Below, piece by piece: positions 1 to 10,223 of a stretch of 64,000 nucleotides of DNA. The stretch's first letter is position 1. The number at the start of each line of letters is the position of its first letter. The position numbers and the translations under genes are program-made. The notes under the pieces are model-generated. The model ran no database searches, was not told the DNA's origin, and saw only the letters and a program-made list of their open reading frames with translations. Source of the stretch: Polyangium jinanense (lineage in GTDB: Bacteria > Myxococcota > Polyangia > Polyangiales > Polyangiaceae). Location: the NCBI RefSeq assembly GCF_028435365.1, contig NZ_JAGTJJ010000024.1, forward strand, positions 1-64,000, given 5' to 3'.

Positions 1-221
1 GAACTGCGCGATGCGCAGTTCATCGAACAGGCCGAGTCAAGACCACCCACCACCCTGCCAAGCAAGACAGCCGCGCTGCCCTGTCGATGGGCGACGCGGT
101 CCAACGGGCCCGTTGGAAGAACTGCGCATCGCGCAGTTCTTCCACCCCGAGTCCAGGGCTTGCCCTGGTTCGGGTCGAGGGGCGAACAGCCCCCGCGGGG
201 CCCGGGGCAGCGCCCCGGCGC
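1..221. repeat. Structured intergenic repeat, copy A (truncated by window edge)
   Basis: This non-coding stretch is made of consecutive hairpins and matches, in reverse orientation, most of the repeat at 34140-34433. Visible hairpins are 1-21 (9-bp arms, loop GAT), 101-116 (a perfect 16-base palindrome), 115-143 (13-bp arms, loop ATC), 153-168 (CCAGGGC/GCCCTGG), 179-193 (GGGGC/GCCCC, loop GAACA) and 202-218 (CCGGGGC/GCCCCGG). It begins 13 bases beyond the stop codon of queE. Its left end lies outside the window, so its full length is unknown. Spurious reading frames cross it, but none has a recognisable product or ribosome-binding site. Confidence 0.85.
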
Positions 222-234
222 TACGGCGCCAGTC

Positions 235-888
235 TCAAACGCCCTGCGCTTCCGCGCCCCAGATCACCTTGTGGAGCTGGATCTGCACGCGCACGAGCAG
301 GCTGTCCTCGAGCACCCAGGCTACGAGATCCTTCGGGGAGAGTTTGCCCCAGACGGCGGACGCGAGCAGCGTGCAGTTGAGCTGCGCGAGGTTGCGCTCG
401 TGGATCACGGTGCGCATCCACTCGTAGTCGGCGCGATCGGCTAGCACGAACTTGATCTCGTCGCGCGGGCTGATGTGCGCGAGGTTCGACCAGCGGTTGC
501 GATGGCTCTCGCCGCTGCCGGGCGCCTTGAGGTCCATGATCTTGTGCACGCGCGGATCGACGCGCGAGACGTCGGCTTCGCCGCTTGTTTCCACGAGGAC
601 CGTTCGTCCTGCGTCGCAGAGCTCGCAGAGGAGCGGGATTGCGCCGGGCTGCAGGAGTGGCTCGCCTCCCGTGAGCTCGACGAGCGGCGTGCCGAATGCG
701 AGCGCCTTCTCCCGTACCTCGCTGCGCGGCATTCGTTTTCCGCCGTGAAATGCCTGCGTCGTATCGCACCAGGAGCAACGCAGGTTGCAGCCGGTCAAAC
801 GCACGAACGTGCACGGCAGCCCGGCGAACGTGGATTCGCCCTGGATGCTCGAATAAATCTCGTGGACGACGAGGGTGTCTTCCTTCAC
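235..888 (-). CDS. queE: 7-carboxy-7-deazaguanine synthase (radical SAM)
   Basis: This 217-residue protein fits QueE, the radical SAM enzyme that converts 6-carboxytetrahydropterin to 7-carboxy-7-deazaguanine in the queuosine/7-deazapurine pathway. The N-terminus has the family motif YSSIQGES. Next comes the CX3CX2C cluster site (CNLRCSWC), which binds the 4Fe-4S cluster, and then the TGGEPLL strand typical of SAM binding. The length is normal for the family. No ATG lies near the conserved N-terminus, so the GTG at 888 is chosen; it falls 14 bases after the birA stop. It is the last gene of the fabH-nadC-birA-queE run, and the structured repeat at 1-221 follows it directly. The other queuosine genes (queC, queD) are not in the window. 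Confidence 0.93.
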   Translation of the reverse strand: MKEDTLVVHEIYSSIQGESTFAGLPCTFVRLTGCNLRCSWCDTTQAFHGGKRMPRSEVREKALAFGTPLVELTGGEPLLQPGAIPLLCELCDAGRTVLVETSGEADVSRVDPRVHKIMDLKAPGSGESHRNRWSNLAHISPRDEIKFVLADRADYEWMRTVIHERNLAQLNCTLLASAVWGKLSPKDLVAWVLEDSLLVRVQIQLHKVIWGAEAQGV

Positions 889-902
889 GGCCGGGGACGT
901 TC

Positions 903-1760
903 TTACCCCTCGGCTTCGCCTGCGCCAGGCCCGCCGCGAACCCGAGTGCCCGGCGAGCCGAGCGGGCCGTGCGTCGTGACGCTCCCCGAGCCGATGCGAT
1001 GTGTGGCGCCGTCGCTCGTGATCACACGGAGGTAGCCCTCGCGATCGATGCCTGCGGCCGTGCCCGAGATGCCCGAGACGTCGATGGGCACGCCGCGAAG
1101 GACGTCGCGGTGGTCGAGCTCGGCGAGGAACGGGTCGAGCCCGTTGGCCTCGAAGACGCGCACGGTGCGGCCGATCTCGACGAGCAAACGCGCGGCGATC
1201 GACGAGCGGTCGAGCCCGCGTCCGCCGAGCACGTGGAGCGAGGTCGCGCGGGAGGCGAGCTCTTCGGGGAACGAGGAGGCGTGCACGTTGAGCCCGATGC
1301 CCGCGACGACGGCGTCGATCGCGCCGCCGCGTAGGGCCGTCTCGACGAGCAGGCCCGCGAGCTTCTTGCCGTCCACGAGCACGTCGTTCGGCCATTTGAC
1401 GCCCGCGCGTGGGCCGCTCGCTTTGCTCGCCCCGAGCAGCTCGTCGACGACACGCGCGACGCAGACGCCGAGGACGAGTGCGAGTGGTGGCAACGCTTGC
1501 GGCGCGAGCTTGGGGCGCAGGACGACGGAGAGGTACAGGTTTTCCCCGGCCGGCGAGTGCCACGCGTGGCCGCTGCGGCCGCGGCCCTGGGTCTGCGCGT
1601 CGGCGAGGAACGATGCGCCGTGGGGGGCGCCTCCGGATGCGGCGCGGCGCGCGTCGTCGTTCGTCGAGGCCGTGACGGGGGCGACGACGACCGGCCTGCC
1701 GATGCTCGCGCCGAGCCTCTCGAGCTCGGCCTCGATGCGGAGAGGATCGAGGTCGTTCAA
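903..1760 (-). CDS. birA: Biotin--[acetyl-CoA-carboxylase] ligase
   Basis: Biotin protein ligase of 285 residues, which makes biotinyl-AMP and transfers biotin to the carboxyl carrier protein of acetyl-CoA carboxylase. The biotin/ATP loop GRGRSGHAW and the KWPNDV motif are present, followed by the small C-terminal barrel. There is no N-terminal winged helix, so this is a monofunctional (class I type) ligase and not a DNA-binding repressor like E. coli BirA. The start is inferred to be the TTG at 1760, which overlaps the nadC stop (TTGA) and suggests translational coupling. Another start is possible but would lie deep inside nadC. Placing it with fabH fits a shared fatty-acid role. Confidence 0.92.
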   Translation of the reverse strand: MNDLDPLRIEAELERLGASIGRPVVVAPVTASTNDDARRAASGGAPHGASFLADAQTQGRGRSGHAWHSPAGENLYLSVVLRPKLAPQALPPLALVLGVCVARVVDELLGASKASGPRAGVKWPNDVLVDGKKLAGLLVETALRGGAIDAVVAGIGLNVHASSFPEELASRATSLHVLGGRGLDRSSIAARLLVEIGRTVRVFEANGLDPFLAELDHRDVLRGVPIDVSGISGTAAGIDREGYLRVITSDGATHRIGSGSVTTHGPLGSPGTRVRGGPGAGEAEG

Positions 1761-2605
1761 AGCTGAAAATCGAGCCCGATGTCGGCCGCGGGCGCCGAGT
1801 GCGTGAGGGCTCCGACGCTGATCACGTCGACGCCGGCGAGCGCGAGCTCCGTGATGCGCTCGAGCGTGATGCCACCCGAGGCTTCGAGGATCGGCCGCGG
1901 CGTGAGAGATGCCGCGCGGGCGACGGCGCGCGCGACGTCCTCGGTCGAGAAGTTGTCGAGCAGGATGATGTCCGCGCCCGCCGCGATCGCTTCTTCGAGT
2001 TGCACGAGTGAGTCGACCTCGACCTCGATGCGCGAGGTGTGCGGCGCGTGCGCCCGCGCGCGCTCGACGGCGCGGGTGATGCCGCCGGCTGCGACGATGT
2101 GGTTGTCCTTGATCATCACGGCGCTGCCGAGATCGTTCCTGTGGTTGATCCCGCCTCCCATGCGCACGGCGTACCGCTCGAGTGCGCGCAGGCCCGGCGT
2201 GGTCTTGCGCGTGTCGGTGATGCGTGTCCGCGCGCCTTTCGGCACCGCGTCGACGTAGCGGCGCGTGACCGTGGCGATGCCCGTCATGCACTGCACGAGG
2301 TTCAGCGCCGTCCGCTCGGACGCGAGCACCGCGCGGGCAGGGCCTCGCACGCGCCAGAGCGTCGTCCCGGCGGGCGCCTCTTTTCCGTCGGGCACGAGCG
2401 TCTCCACCACGCAGCGCGGATCGACCCGCGTGAACACGCGTCGGAACACCTCCGCGCCGCAAGCGATCACGGCCTTGCGCGCGACGGCGGCGGCGTCGGC
2501 CAGCGTGACTGCGTCGACGCAGGCCTCGCCGGAGAGATCACCGCCGGCGAGGTCTTCTTCGAGCGCGCGATCGACGATGGCGTCGAGGATGGGGGGAGCA
2601 ATCAT
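1757..2605 (-). CDS. nadC: Nicotinate-nucleotide pyrophosphorylase (quinolinate phosphoribosyltransferase)
   Basis: This 282-residue enzyme condenses quinolinate with PRPP and decarboxylates it to nicotinate mononucleotide in de novo NAD synthesis. Signature segments are RKTTPGLR, the substrate-binding GGGINHR, and MIKDNHI, followed by the (beta/alpha) barrel strands ending in ASGGITLE and ISVGALTHS. Length and motif order are typical. The ATG at 2605 lies nine bases after the fabH stop, and its own stop overlaps the birA start. nadA and nadB are not present nearby, so the linkage to fabH and birA looks like operon convenience more than one pathway. Confidence 0.95.
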   Translation of the reverse strand: MIAPPILDAIVDRALEEDLAGGDLSGEACVDAVTLADAAAVARKAVIACGAEVFRRVFTRVDPRCVVETLVPDGKEAPAGTTLWRVRGPARAVLASERTALNLVQCMTGIATVTRRYVDAVPKGARTRITDTRKTTPGLRALERYAVRMGGGINHRNDLGSAVMIKDNHIVAAGGITRAVERARAHAPHTSRIEVEVDSLVQLEEAIAAGADIILLDNFSTEDVARAVARAASLTPRPILEASGGITLERITELALAGVDVISVGALTHSAPAADIGLDFQL

Positions 2606-2614
2606 CGGACTCTT

Positions 2615-3610
2615 CTACCACCGGAGCACGGCCGCGCCCCAGGTGTAGCCGCTGCCGAAGGCGGCCGTCAGCACGGTCGTGCCCTCCTTGATGCGGCCCT
2701 CGGCCACGGACTCGCTGAGGCCGATGGGGATCGTCGCGGCCGTCGTGTTGCCGTAGCGCTCGATGTTGTGGACGACCTTCTCCTGCGGCAAACCGAGCTT
2801 GTCGGCCACGTACTGGTTGATGCGCATGTTCGCCTGGTGCGGGACGAACAGGTCGATGCTGCTGATGTCGATGCCGGCCGCGGCGAGCGCCTCGCGGCTG
2901 ACCTCGGGCATCTTCTCGGTGGCCCAGCGGAAGACCTGCTTGCCGATCATCTTCGGGTACTGCTCGCCCTCGTCGAGCATCTTGTGCGTGATCCGCGGGA
3001 TGTGCTTCGACGCCGGCGCGGGGATCCAGAGATCCTTTGCGCCCGTACCATCGGCGTGCAGGTGGATCGAGATGAGGCCGCGGTCGTCGGACGGGCTCGG
3101 GCCCACGAGCGCCGCGCCCGCGCCGTCGCCGAAGAGCACGGCCACGTCGCGGCCGCGCTCGGTGAACTCCACGCCCGTCGAATGCACCTCGGCGCCCACG
3201 ACGAGGATGTTCTTGTACGCCCCGGTGCGGACCCACGCGTCCGCGACGCTGAGCCCGTAGAGGAACCCCGAGCACTGGTTGCGGATGTCGAGCGCGGGCA
3301 CGCCGGGCAGACCGAGCTTCTCGCCGAGGAAACAACCCGAGCCGGGGAAGAAGTGATCCGGGCTCAGGGTCGCGAAGATGATCATGTCGACGTCGGAGAC
3401 CTTCCGACCCGCGCGCTCGAGGGCCATCTGCACGGCCGGCACGGCGAGGTCGCTCGCGCCGATCCCGTCGTGCTCGATGAACCGGCGCTCCTTGATCCCC
3501 GTGCGCTGCTGGATCCACTCGTCGCTCGTCGGCATCAAACGAGCGAGGTCGTCGTTGGTCACCACCTTGGTCGGCACGTAATGGCCGACGCCCAGAATCG
3601 CTGAACGCAT
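2615..3610 (-). CDS. fabH: 3-oxoacyl-[acyl-carrier-protein] synthase III (KAS III)
   Basis: FabH of 331 residues starts fatty acid synthesis by condensing acetyl-CoA (or a branched starter) with malonyl-ACP. The catalytic triad can be read: Cys in NQCSGFLYG, His in PHQANMRI and Asn in RYGNTTAAT. The glycine-rich C-terminus (GSGYTWGA) is also typical. The ATG at 3610 gives the conserved N-terminus with ILGVGHYVP; upstream codons in the same frame look non-coding. It is the first gene of the minus-strand run and probably carries the operon promoter in 3611-3811. An inverted repeat (CGGAC/GTCCG, 3674-3690) lies in that interval and could be an operator, but this is only a guess. Confidence 0.95.
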   Translation of the reverse strand: MRSAILGVGHYVPTKVVTNDDLARLMPTSDEWIQQRTGIKERRFIEHDGIGASDLAVPAVQMALERAGRKVSDVDMIIFATLSPDHFFPGSGCFLGEKLGLPGVPALDIRNQCSGFLYGLSVADAWVRTGAYKNILVVGAEVHSTGVEFTERGRDVAVLFGDGAGAALVGPSPSDDRGLISIHLHADGTGAKDLWIPAPASKHIPRITHKMLDEGEQYPKMIGKQVFRWATEKMPEVSREALAAAGIDISSIDLFVPHQANMRINQYVADKLGLPQEKVVHNIERYGNTTAATIPIGLSESVAEGRIKEGTTVLTAAFGSGYTWGAAVLRW

Positions 3611-3811
3611 TCTTGGGCTCGTAATGCGACTCGGCCGGGCATCAAAGGCATAACGACCGACACGGTGCGTTAGCGGACGGAATACGTCCGACCGACCGGA
3701 CACATCATTGAACTGCGAACGATTTTTTGCGGTGCCGCGTTCGCCCCGTCGCTTCATTTCGCGGCTGTTCTCCGTCATGCTCGGGCGGCTCTGGGAGGAA
3801 AGCGACGAACG

Positions 3812-4654
3812 ATGGAAGGACGCCAAGCGAAAGTACGAGAACGAGAGCAGCTCCGGCGCGAGCGCGCGGAGCTTTCGGTGGCGTGTCTGGGGCGCGAGCT
3901 CCGCGTGCCGCTGCGAAACCCCGCACGCACGCTCTGGGTCTTCGCGGTGCTCCTCATGCTCGGCTTCGCGCTTGGCCTCTCTGCCGGGATCACGCGTGGC
4001 GGCAAGACGGGCCTCGGGCTCGCCGGGTTCGGCGTGGTGCTCTTCGCGTGCGGGATCTACGCGGCAGTCTTGGCGAGACGCTTCGGCGCTCGGCAAGACC
4101 TCGCGATCGTGCTCGGGCTGCGCACGCTGACGGTCCCGGCGCTGCCGCTCGTGCGCGGCGGAACGGTGGAGATCGCGTACGAGGATCTGGAAGGCGTCAC
4201 GCTCTTGCCCTCGGGCAACCGTCTCGTGCACGTGCTGCGCACGTCGGACGGCCTCGTGCCGCTGCTGCTCGACAGGCTCCCGCGGAGTCGGACGGAGACG
4301 AAGCTGCCGCTCAGGATCCACGTGCGAGCGGCACTCGCGCGCAAGCGTCCGCGGCTCACGGCGACGCGACTCGCGGCGGTGGAAGCGCAGCTCCTCCACG
4401 AAGGCCCGAGCGTCGGGGCGCTGGTGGCGACGACGAACGGCGAGCCGGAGGTGATCGCGGTGGTGCGCGACGAAGCGCACCTCGGCGCGTGGCTCCTCTC
4501 GGGCGAGCTCCCCGCGGACTACGAGATGATCTGCGCGCAAGACGTGCTCGACCCGCTCGGCGACGCGCTCCGGGACGCGATCGGTGCCATGGTCGACGTC
4601 GCGGGCAGCCCCGTGAAGGCGCAACGGACGAGCGCCACGGACGGGGAGCGCTGA
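3812..4654 (+). CDS. Hypothetical membrane protein
   Basis: I do not recognise this 280-residue protein. It starts with a charged, Arg/Glu-rich segment (about residues 1-45). Two hydrophobic segments follow, about 48-66 (WVFAVLLMLGFALGLSAG) and 72-92 (GLGLAGFGVVLFACGIYAAV). The C-terminal part is soluble and contains a beta-rich stretch resembling a PH-like/bPH domain (about 105-170). The ATG at 3812 has an AGGA about ten bases upstream. It is divergent from fabH across 200 bases. Codon use matches the neighbours, so it is very likely a real gene. A protein with two membrane spans and a cytosolic sensing or scaffold domain is the most one can say. Confidence 0.75.
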   Translation: MEGRQAKVREREQLRRERAELSVACLGRELRVPLRNPARTLWVFAVLLMLGFALGLSAGITRGGKTGLGLAGFGVVLFACGIYAAVLARRFGARQDLAIVLGLRTLTVPALPLVRGGTVEIAYEDLEGVTLLPSGNRLVHVLRTSDGLVPLLLDRLPRSRTETKLPLRIHVRAALARKRPRLTATRLAAVEAQLLHEGPSVGALVATTNGEPEVIAVVRDEAHLGAWLLSGELPADYEMICAQDVLDPLGDALRDAIGAMVDVAGSPVKAQRTSATDGER

Positions 4655-4870
4655 GCGAGCCCCACGCCGGCTCCGCTTCCATAACTGTTTCCGTATCCGC
4701 TACCGCCAACCCGCCGACGCCCCCGAGGACGACCTTGCCGCCCTCTGACCCCGCCCGGGGCCCCTGCCCCGCCGCGGCTCACCCCCCACCCGCGATTTCC
4801 GTGCCCATCTCCGTTTCCGCCCCGCCCGTCCCTGCCCTGGGACCGCGGGATCATGAACGCATCGTTCCAC

Positions 4871-4897
4871 AGGACGAAATTCTTTGTCGTTCGTCCA
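4871..4897. promoter_or_regulatory. Inverted repeat upstream of kinase gene
   Basis: GGACGAA and TTCGTCC arms flank a short spacer about 50 bases before the proposed kinase start. The interval 4655-4946 contains nothing else recognisable. It could be an operator or part of the 5' leader; there is no independent support. Confidence 0.25.
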
Positions 4898-4946
4898 TAG
4901 GGCTGTGACACTCTCCCGCGTCCAAAGTAGCGCCGCACAGGTCCCC

Positions 4947-6926
<1,980 letters not shown>

Positions 6927-6982
6927 GGAGTTCGTCCCCGCATGCAGCGCGTAGCTCGTGAGCCCAGGAGAACGTCGGCGAG

Positions 6983-7903
6983 ATGAGCGAACAGCAAGGT
7001 GGTCCGCCGGGCGGGCCCTACGGTCCTGGAAAAACCATCGTCGGTGAGCCCTTGTTCGGCCCCGAAGGCCCGGGCGTCGCGCCGGCCCCCGTCTACCCGG
7101 CCCCCGCGCCCCACGCAGGCGCGCCCGTGCCCGGCACGATGGTCGATGCCGGCCCCGCACAGGCCCCCGTCTACCCGGCCCCCGCGCCCCCCGCAGGCGC
7201 TCCTATGGGCGGTGGATCCGGCACCCAGGTCGGCGGTCCGCCGCCGTACGGCGCGCCGCCCGCCGCTGGCCCGTATGGCGCGCCAGGCCCCGGACCGGCT
7301 CCTTACGGCGCGCCTGTCCCTGGACCGGCCCCTTACGGCGCGCCCGCCCCGTATGGCGCGCCCGGCCCGGGCATGGGAGGGCCACCCGCGTACGGCATGC
7401 CGCCGCCGCCCGTTCGATCCGTTTCCTCCGGCAGCAGCGGCCCGCCGCTCGTCGCGATCGGGCTCGGCGCCGCCGTCGTCATCGGCGGCCTCTCGCTCGG
7501 TGGGTACTTCCTCCTGCGCGGTGGCGGGAGCAGCAGCGCCGAGGACGCGCCGCTCGATCCCATCACCGCGCCGAGCGCCGTGACCGTCGCCTCCGATCCT
7601 CCGGCCACGGGCGACACGCCGTCCACGCCGCCGCCCGAGACCACGGCCGCGGCGCCCGAGCCGGTGTACACCACGTCCACGACGCCGACCCCGAAGCCCA
7701 CGGCGACCACGACGTCGACGAGCACGACAAAACCGCCGACGCAGAGCCCGACCACGACCACGACCGGGACGACGCCCAAGCCTACGACGACAACGACGTC
7801 GACGAGCCCGCCCACGCGCCCGACGGTCACGCTGCCCGGCACGTCCTCTCCGTCGCCGAAGCCCACGACCACGACGAAGAAGAGCATCCCAAAACCGTTT
7901 TGA
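6983..7903 (+). CDS. Pro-rich single-span membrane protein
   Basis: This 306-residue protein has the same plan as the tail half of the preceding kinase but lacks a kinase domain. It has a Gly/Pro/Ala/Tyr-rich N-terminal half (1-150) with duplicated PVYPAPAP and tandem GPAPYGAP units. One membrane span follows (about 153-178, VAIGLGAAVVIGGLSLGGYF), then a Thr/Pro-rich tail. The start ATG at 6983 has a GGAGAA-like site upstream. It probably forms a unit with the kinase, 56 bases away. Its N-terminal KTIVGEPL could be a phosphorylation site for that kinase; this is inference. Its low complexity prevents family assignment. Confidence 0.75.
   Translation: MSEQQGGPPGGPYGPGKTIVGEPLFGPEGPGVAPAPVYPAPAPHAGAPVPGTMVDAGPAQAPVYPAPAPPAGAPMGGGSGTQVGGPPPYGAPPAAGPYGAPGPGPAPYGAPVPGPAPYGAPAPYGAPGPGMGGPPAYGMPPPPVRSVSSGSSGPPLVAIGLGAAVVIGGLSLGGYFLLRGGGSSSAEDAPLDPITAPSAVTVASDPPATGDTPSTPPPETTAAAPEPVYTTSTTPTPKPTATTTSTSTTKPPTQSPTTTTTGTTPKPTTTTTSTSPPTRPTVTLPGTSSPSPKPTTTTKKSIPKPF
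7087..7360 (+). repeat. Tandem Pro/Ala-coding repeats inside the Pro-rich membrane protein gene
   Basis: A unit coding APVYPAPAP followed by AGAP occurs at about 7087-7125 and again at about 7166-7203 with nearly identical bases. Units coding GPAPYGAP are then repeated in tandem at about 7282-7360. Near-identity at the DNA level suggests recent duplication and possible length variation between strains. Confidence 0.7.
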
Positions 7904-7907
7904 GGTC

Positions 7908-8618
7908 CTACGAAGCCGGGAGCGGCCCGAGGAGGGCGCTCGTCGCGGCCTCGGCGATCTCTTCGAACGTGCGCGGCGCGCAGAGCGCAACGTCCACCAC
8001 CGGATGGCTCAGCGCGAACCGCACGTGCGCGCCGTCCGCGTCCTTTCGCGTCGGCGACACCACGACGCCTGGACGCTTCCCTGCGAGCGTCGCGAAGAGC
8101 TCCGCCTCGACCACGCTGTGCGAGGATTCATAACGGATCGTCAGCACGTCCGGCGCGAGCTCGTCGCAGAGGGACGCCGCGAGCGCGCCGTCGTCGCAGG
8201 CGATCCCGATCGCCCGCGCCTTCCCCTCGGCCCGGAGCTTCCGCAGCGCGGGCCACGTCTCCCCGGCCGTCCAGAACCGCGCCCGCACCCCGAGCAGGTG
8301 GAACACGTCCACGTGCCCGACGCCCATCCCGCGCGTCACGAGCGCCCACTCCCGCGGCACCATCACGCCGATCGGCACGTGCGCGCCGCACGCGATCACC
8401 ATCCGATCACGGTGCCCCGCGCGCACGAGCCTGAGCACGCCCGCCGAGAGCGCCGGCCACAGGGGCGAGGCGAAAAAGTAGTTCACCCCGAGCTCGTGAA
8501 AGGCGCGCTCGACCGCGTCCGCGTCGATGCCGCCCGAGCCCACGAGCCCGAGCGGCGAGACGCAGAGCCCCGTCGAGCCGAACGGCTTCTGCGGAAGCGC
8601 GGTCGTCATGCCTGCCAT
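7908..8618 (-). CDS. Aldo/keto reductase-like protein, catalytic tetrad lost
   Basis: This 236-residue protein follows the aldo/keto reductase pattern: FGSTGLCVSPLGLVGSGG at the N-terminus, a GVNY strand, VDVFHLLG, and an LRAEGKARAIGIA strand. The four catalytic positions appear replaced. By alignment with GINFFDTAxxYG, Asp becomes F49 and Tyr becomes W54. In the VIATK strand the Lys is G78, and the usual His of IDLYQLH is L109. At 236 residues it is also shorter than usual (about 280-340). It may be a non-catalytic homologue. The start may be the ATG at 8618 or at 8609. It converges with the preceding gene with only four bases between. Confidence 0.8.
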   Translation of the reverse strand: MAGMTTALPQKPFGSTGLCVSPLGLVGSGGIDADAVERAFHELGVNYFFASPLWPALSAGVLRLVRAGHRDRMVIACGAHVPIGVMVPREWALVTRGMGVGHVDVFHLLGVRARFWTAGETWPALRKLRAEGKARAIGIACDDGALAASLCDELAPDVLTIRYESSHSVVEAELFATLAGKRPGVVVSPTRKDADGAHVRFALSHPVVDVALCAPRTFEEIAEAATSALLGPLPAS

Positions 8619-8747
8619 CGCCGAGCGCGCCGAGCGCCGTCCGCGCGCTCGGCGCGTTCGCAGGAACGTACCACGATCGGAAGCACGCTCGGCGGCTCTC
8701 CGCGCGGGGCGCTTGATCGAGCGGCTTCCGTCGAATAGGAGGGGCCC

Positions 8748-9284
8748 ATGATGGCCATCCGTCGTTTGGGTTCGCTCGCGCTAGTCGCCCTCGGCGTCGT
8801 CACCGCCGCTTGTGAGAACAAGGTCCCCGAGCCGTCCGCGGAGCCTCGCGCTGCAGCGCCGCGCGAGCCGGAGAAGCCGGAGCCCGCGGACCTCATCAAG
8901 GAAGACATCACCGTCGGCACGGGCCCCGAGGCCCAGGAAGGCGACAAGGTCAAGGTCCACTACACGGGCCGGTTGCTCAAGACGAACTTCATGTTCGACA
9001 GCTCCGTCGGCAAGGAGCCGTTCGAGTTCGAGCTCGGCAAAGGCGAGGTCATCAAGGGCTGGGACCAGGGCGTCGCCGGCATGAAGGTCGGCGGCAAACG
9101 CAAGCTCACGATCCCCTCGAAGCTCGGCTACGGCGACGACGGCAGCCCGCCCAAGATCCCCGGCAAGGCGACGCTCGTCTTCGACGTCGAGCTGCTCGAG
9201 GTCGTCTCCCCCAGCCGCGGCCCCGCGGACAGCAAGGACACGAAGGCGAAGGACGCGCCGAAGAAGGACGCGCCGAAGAAGTGA
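8748..9284 (+). CDS. FKBP-type peptidyl-prolyl cis-trans isomerase lipoprotein
   Basis: This 178-residue lipoprotein has a signal peptide with lipobox VTAAC (Cys22), an acidic/Pro spacer, and one FKBP domain (about 50-150). Domain markers are [33 protein letters not shown] and [10 protein letters not shown]. It should catalyse prolyl isomerisation during folding of envelope proteins. Asp +2 is absent (the mature start is Cys-Glu-Asn), so the outer membrane is a likely destination, though sorting rules in this group are uncertain. The tail is Lys/Asp-rich. AGGAGG lies just before two adjacent ATGs (8748, 8751), and spacing slightly favours the second. Confidence 0.93.
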   Translation: MMAIRRLGSLALVALGVVTAACENKVPEPSAEPRAAAPREPEKPEPADLIKEDITVGTGPEAQEGDKVKVHYTGRLLKTNFMFDSSVGKEPFEFELGKGEVIKGWDQGVAGMKVGGKRKLTIPSKLGYGDDGSPPKIPGKATLVFDVELLEVVSPSRGPADSKDTKAKDAPKKDAPKK

Positions 9285-9288
9285 AGCG

Positions 9289-10149
9289 TCAGCGCCAGGC
9301 GACCTGGCGCAGATCTTCCCAGACTTCGCGCGCGGATTGGTAGCGATACGCGTCGCGACGCCGGAGCAGCTTGGCGATCACGTTGCCGACGGGCGTGCCG
9401 AGGGCCTCGGCCTTCTGGCGCGGCGCGCCCTCGGAGATCTGCCGCGTGATCTCCGGATACGCGACGTCCACGTCGATCGCGGGCTGACCCGTGTGCATCT
9501 GGTACATGAGGAGCCCGAACTGGTAGAGGTCGCTCTGCGTCGTCGTGTATCCGGCGGTGACGAGCTCCGGCGTCAGAATCTTGGGGTTCGCCACCTGCGG
9601 GCGGAACCAGCGCGTGCTGCCCTGGAGCTGATGCGCCACGCCGAAGTCCGTGAGCTTGACGATCGGGGATCGATCGAGCTGCGAGATGAGCACGTTGCCC
9701 GCGTGCAGGTCCGAGTGCACGACGCCGCTGTCGTGCAGGTACTGCAGCGTCATGAGGAGCTGGCGGCAGAGCTCGACGAGCAAGAGGTCCGAGAAGGGCC
9801 GTCCGAGCAGCGCACGCAGGCTCGTGTCGCAGCGCTCGAGCGCGAGGTAGAAGAGGTAGTTGTTCTCGAACGCGTCGTGGATGTAGACGATGTTCGGATG
9901 GCGAAACTGCTCGAGTCGCCGTAGCTCCTGCGCCCACTCGTCCTTCACCGCCTGGTAGGACTTGTTCGCGGGGCGCAGCATTTTGAGTGCGTACCGTTGA
10001 TCGAACGGTCCGATGCACTCGTAGACCGAGCCGTACTGGCCGTCGCCGATGAGCGCACCCACGACGTAGGTGCCGCGCGTGGACGTGAGCGTCGTCCCCG
10101 GGACCGGGAACGGGATCTGATGCGAGCCGGTTTGATTCGACCAGTTCAC
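9289..10149 (-). CDS. Soluble Ser/Thr protein kinase with variant catalytic loop
   Basis: This 286-residue protein is a nearly bare kinase domain with no membrane span. The glycine loop is GDGQYGSVYE and the ATP lysine lies in YALKML. The catalytic loop reads HSDLHAGN (from H145), not HRDLKPEN: the base Asp and the metal-binding Asn are present, but Arg is Ser and Lys is His. DFG is intact. An APE motif is not obvious; ILTPELV probably takes its place. A lipopolysaccharide- or choline-kinase-like specificity is thus conceivable, but the lobes read as protein kinase. It converges with the FKBP gene (four-base gap), and the TerB-like gene lies 74 bases upstream on the same strand. Confidence 0.88.
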   Translation of the reverse strand: MNWSNQTGSHQIPFPVPGTTLTSTRGTYVVGALIGDGQYGSVYECIGPFDQRYALKMLRPANKSYQAVKDEWAQELRRLEQFRHPNIVYIHDAFENNYLFYLALERCDTSLRALLGRPFSDLLLVELCRQLLMTLQYLHDSGVVHSDLHAGNVLISQLDRSPIVKLTDFGVAHQLQGSTRWFRPQVANPKILTPELVTAGYTTTQSDLYQFGLLMYQMHTGQPAIDVDVAYPEITRQISEGAPRQKAEALGTPVGNVIAKLLRRRDAYRYQSAREVWEDLRQVAWR

Positions 10150-10223
10150 GCGACTTCAATTTAACAAGAATCAGGCCGCCCGGGTCTCCCGCGCACCAAA
10201 CCCGCCCAGGGCGGCGCGGGGCG

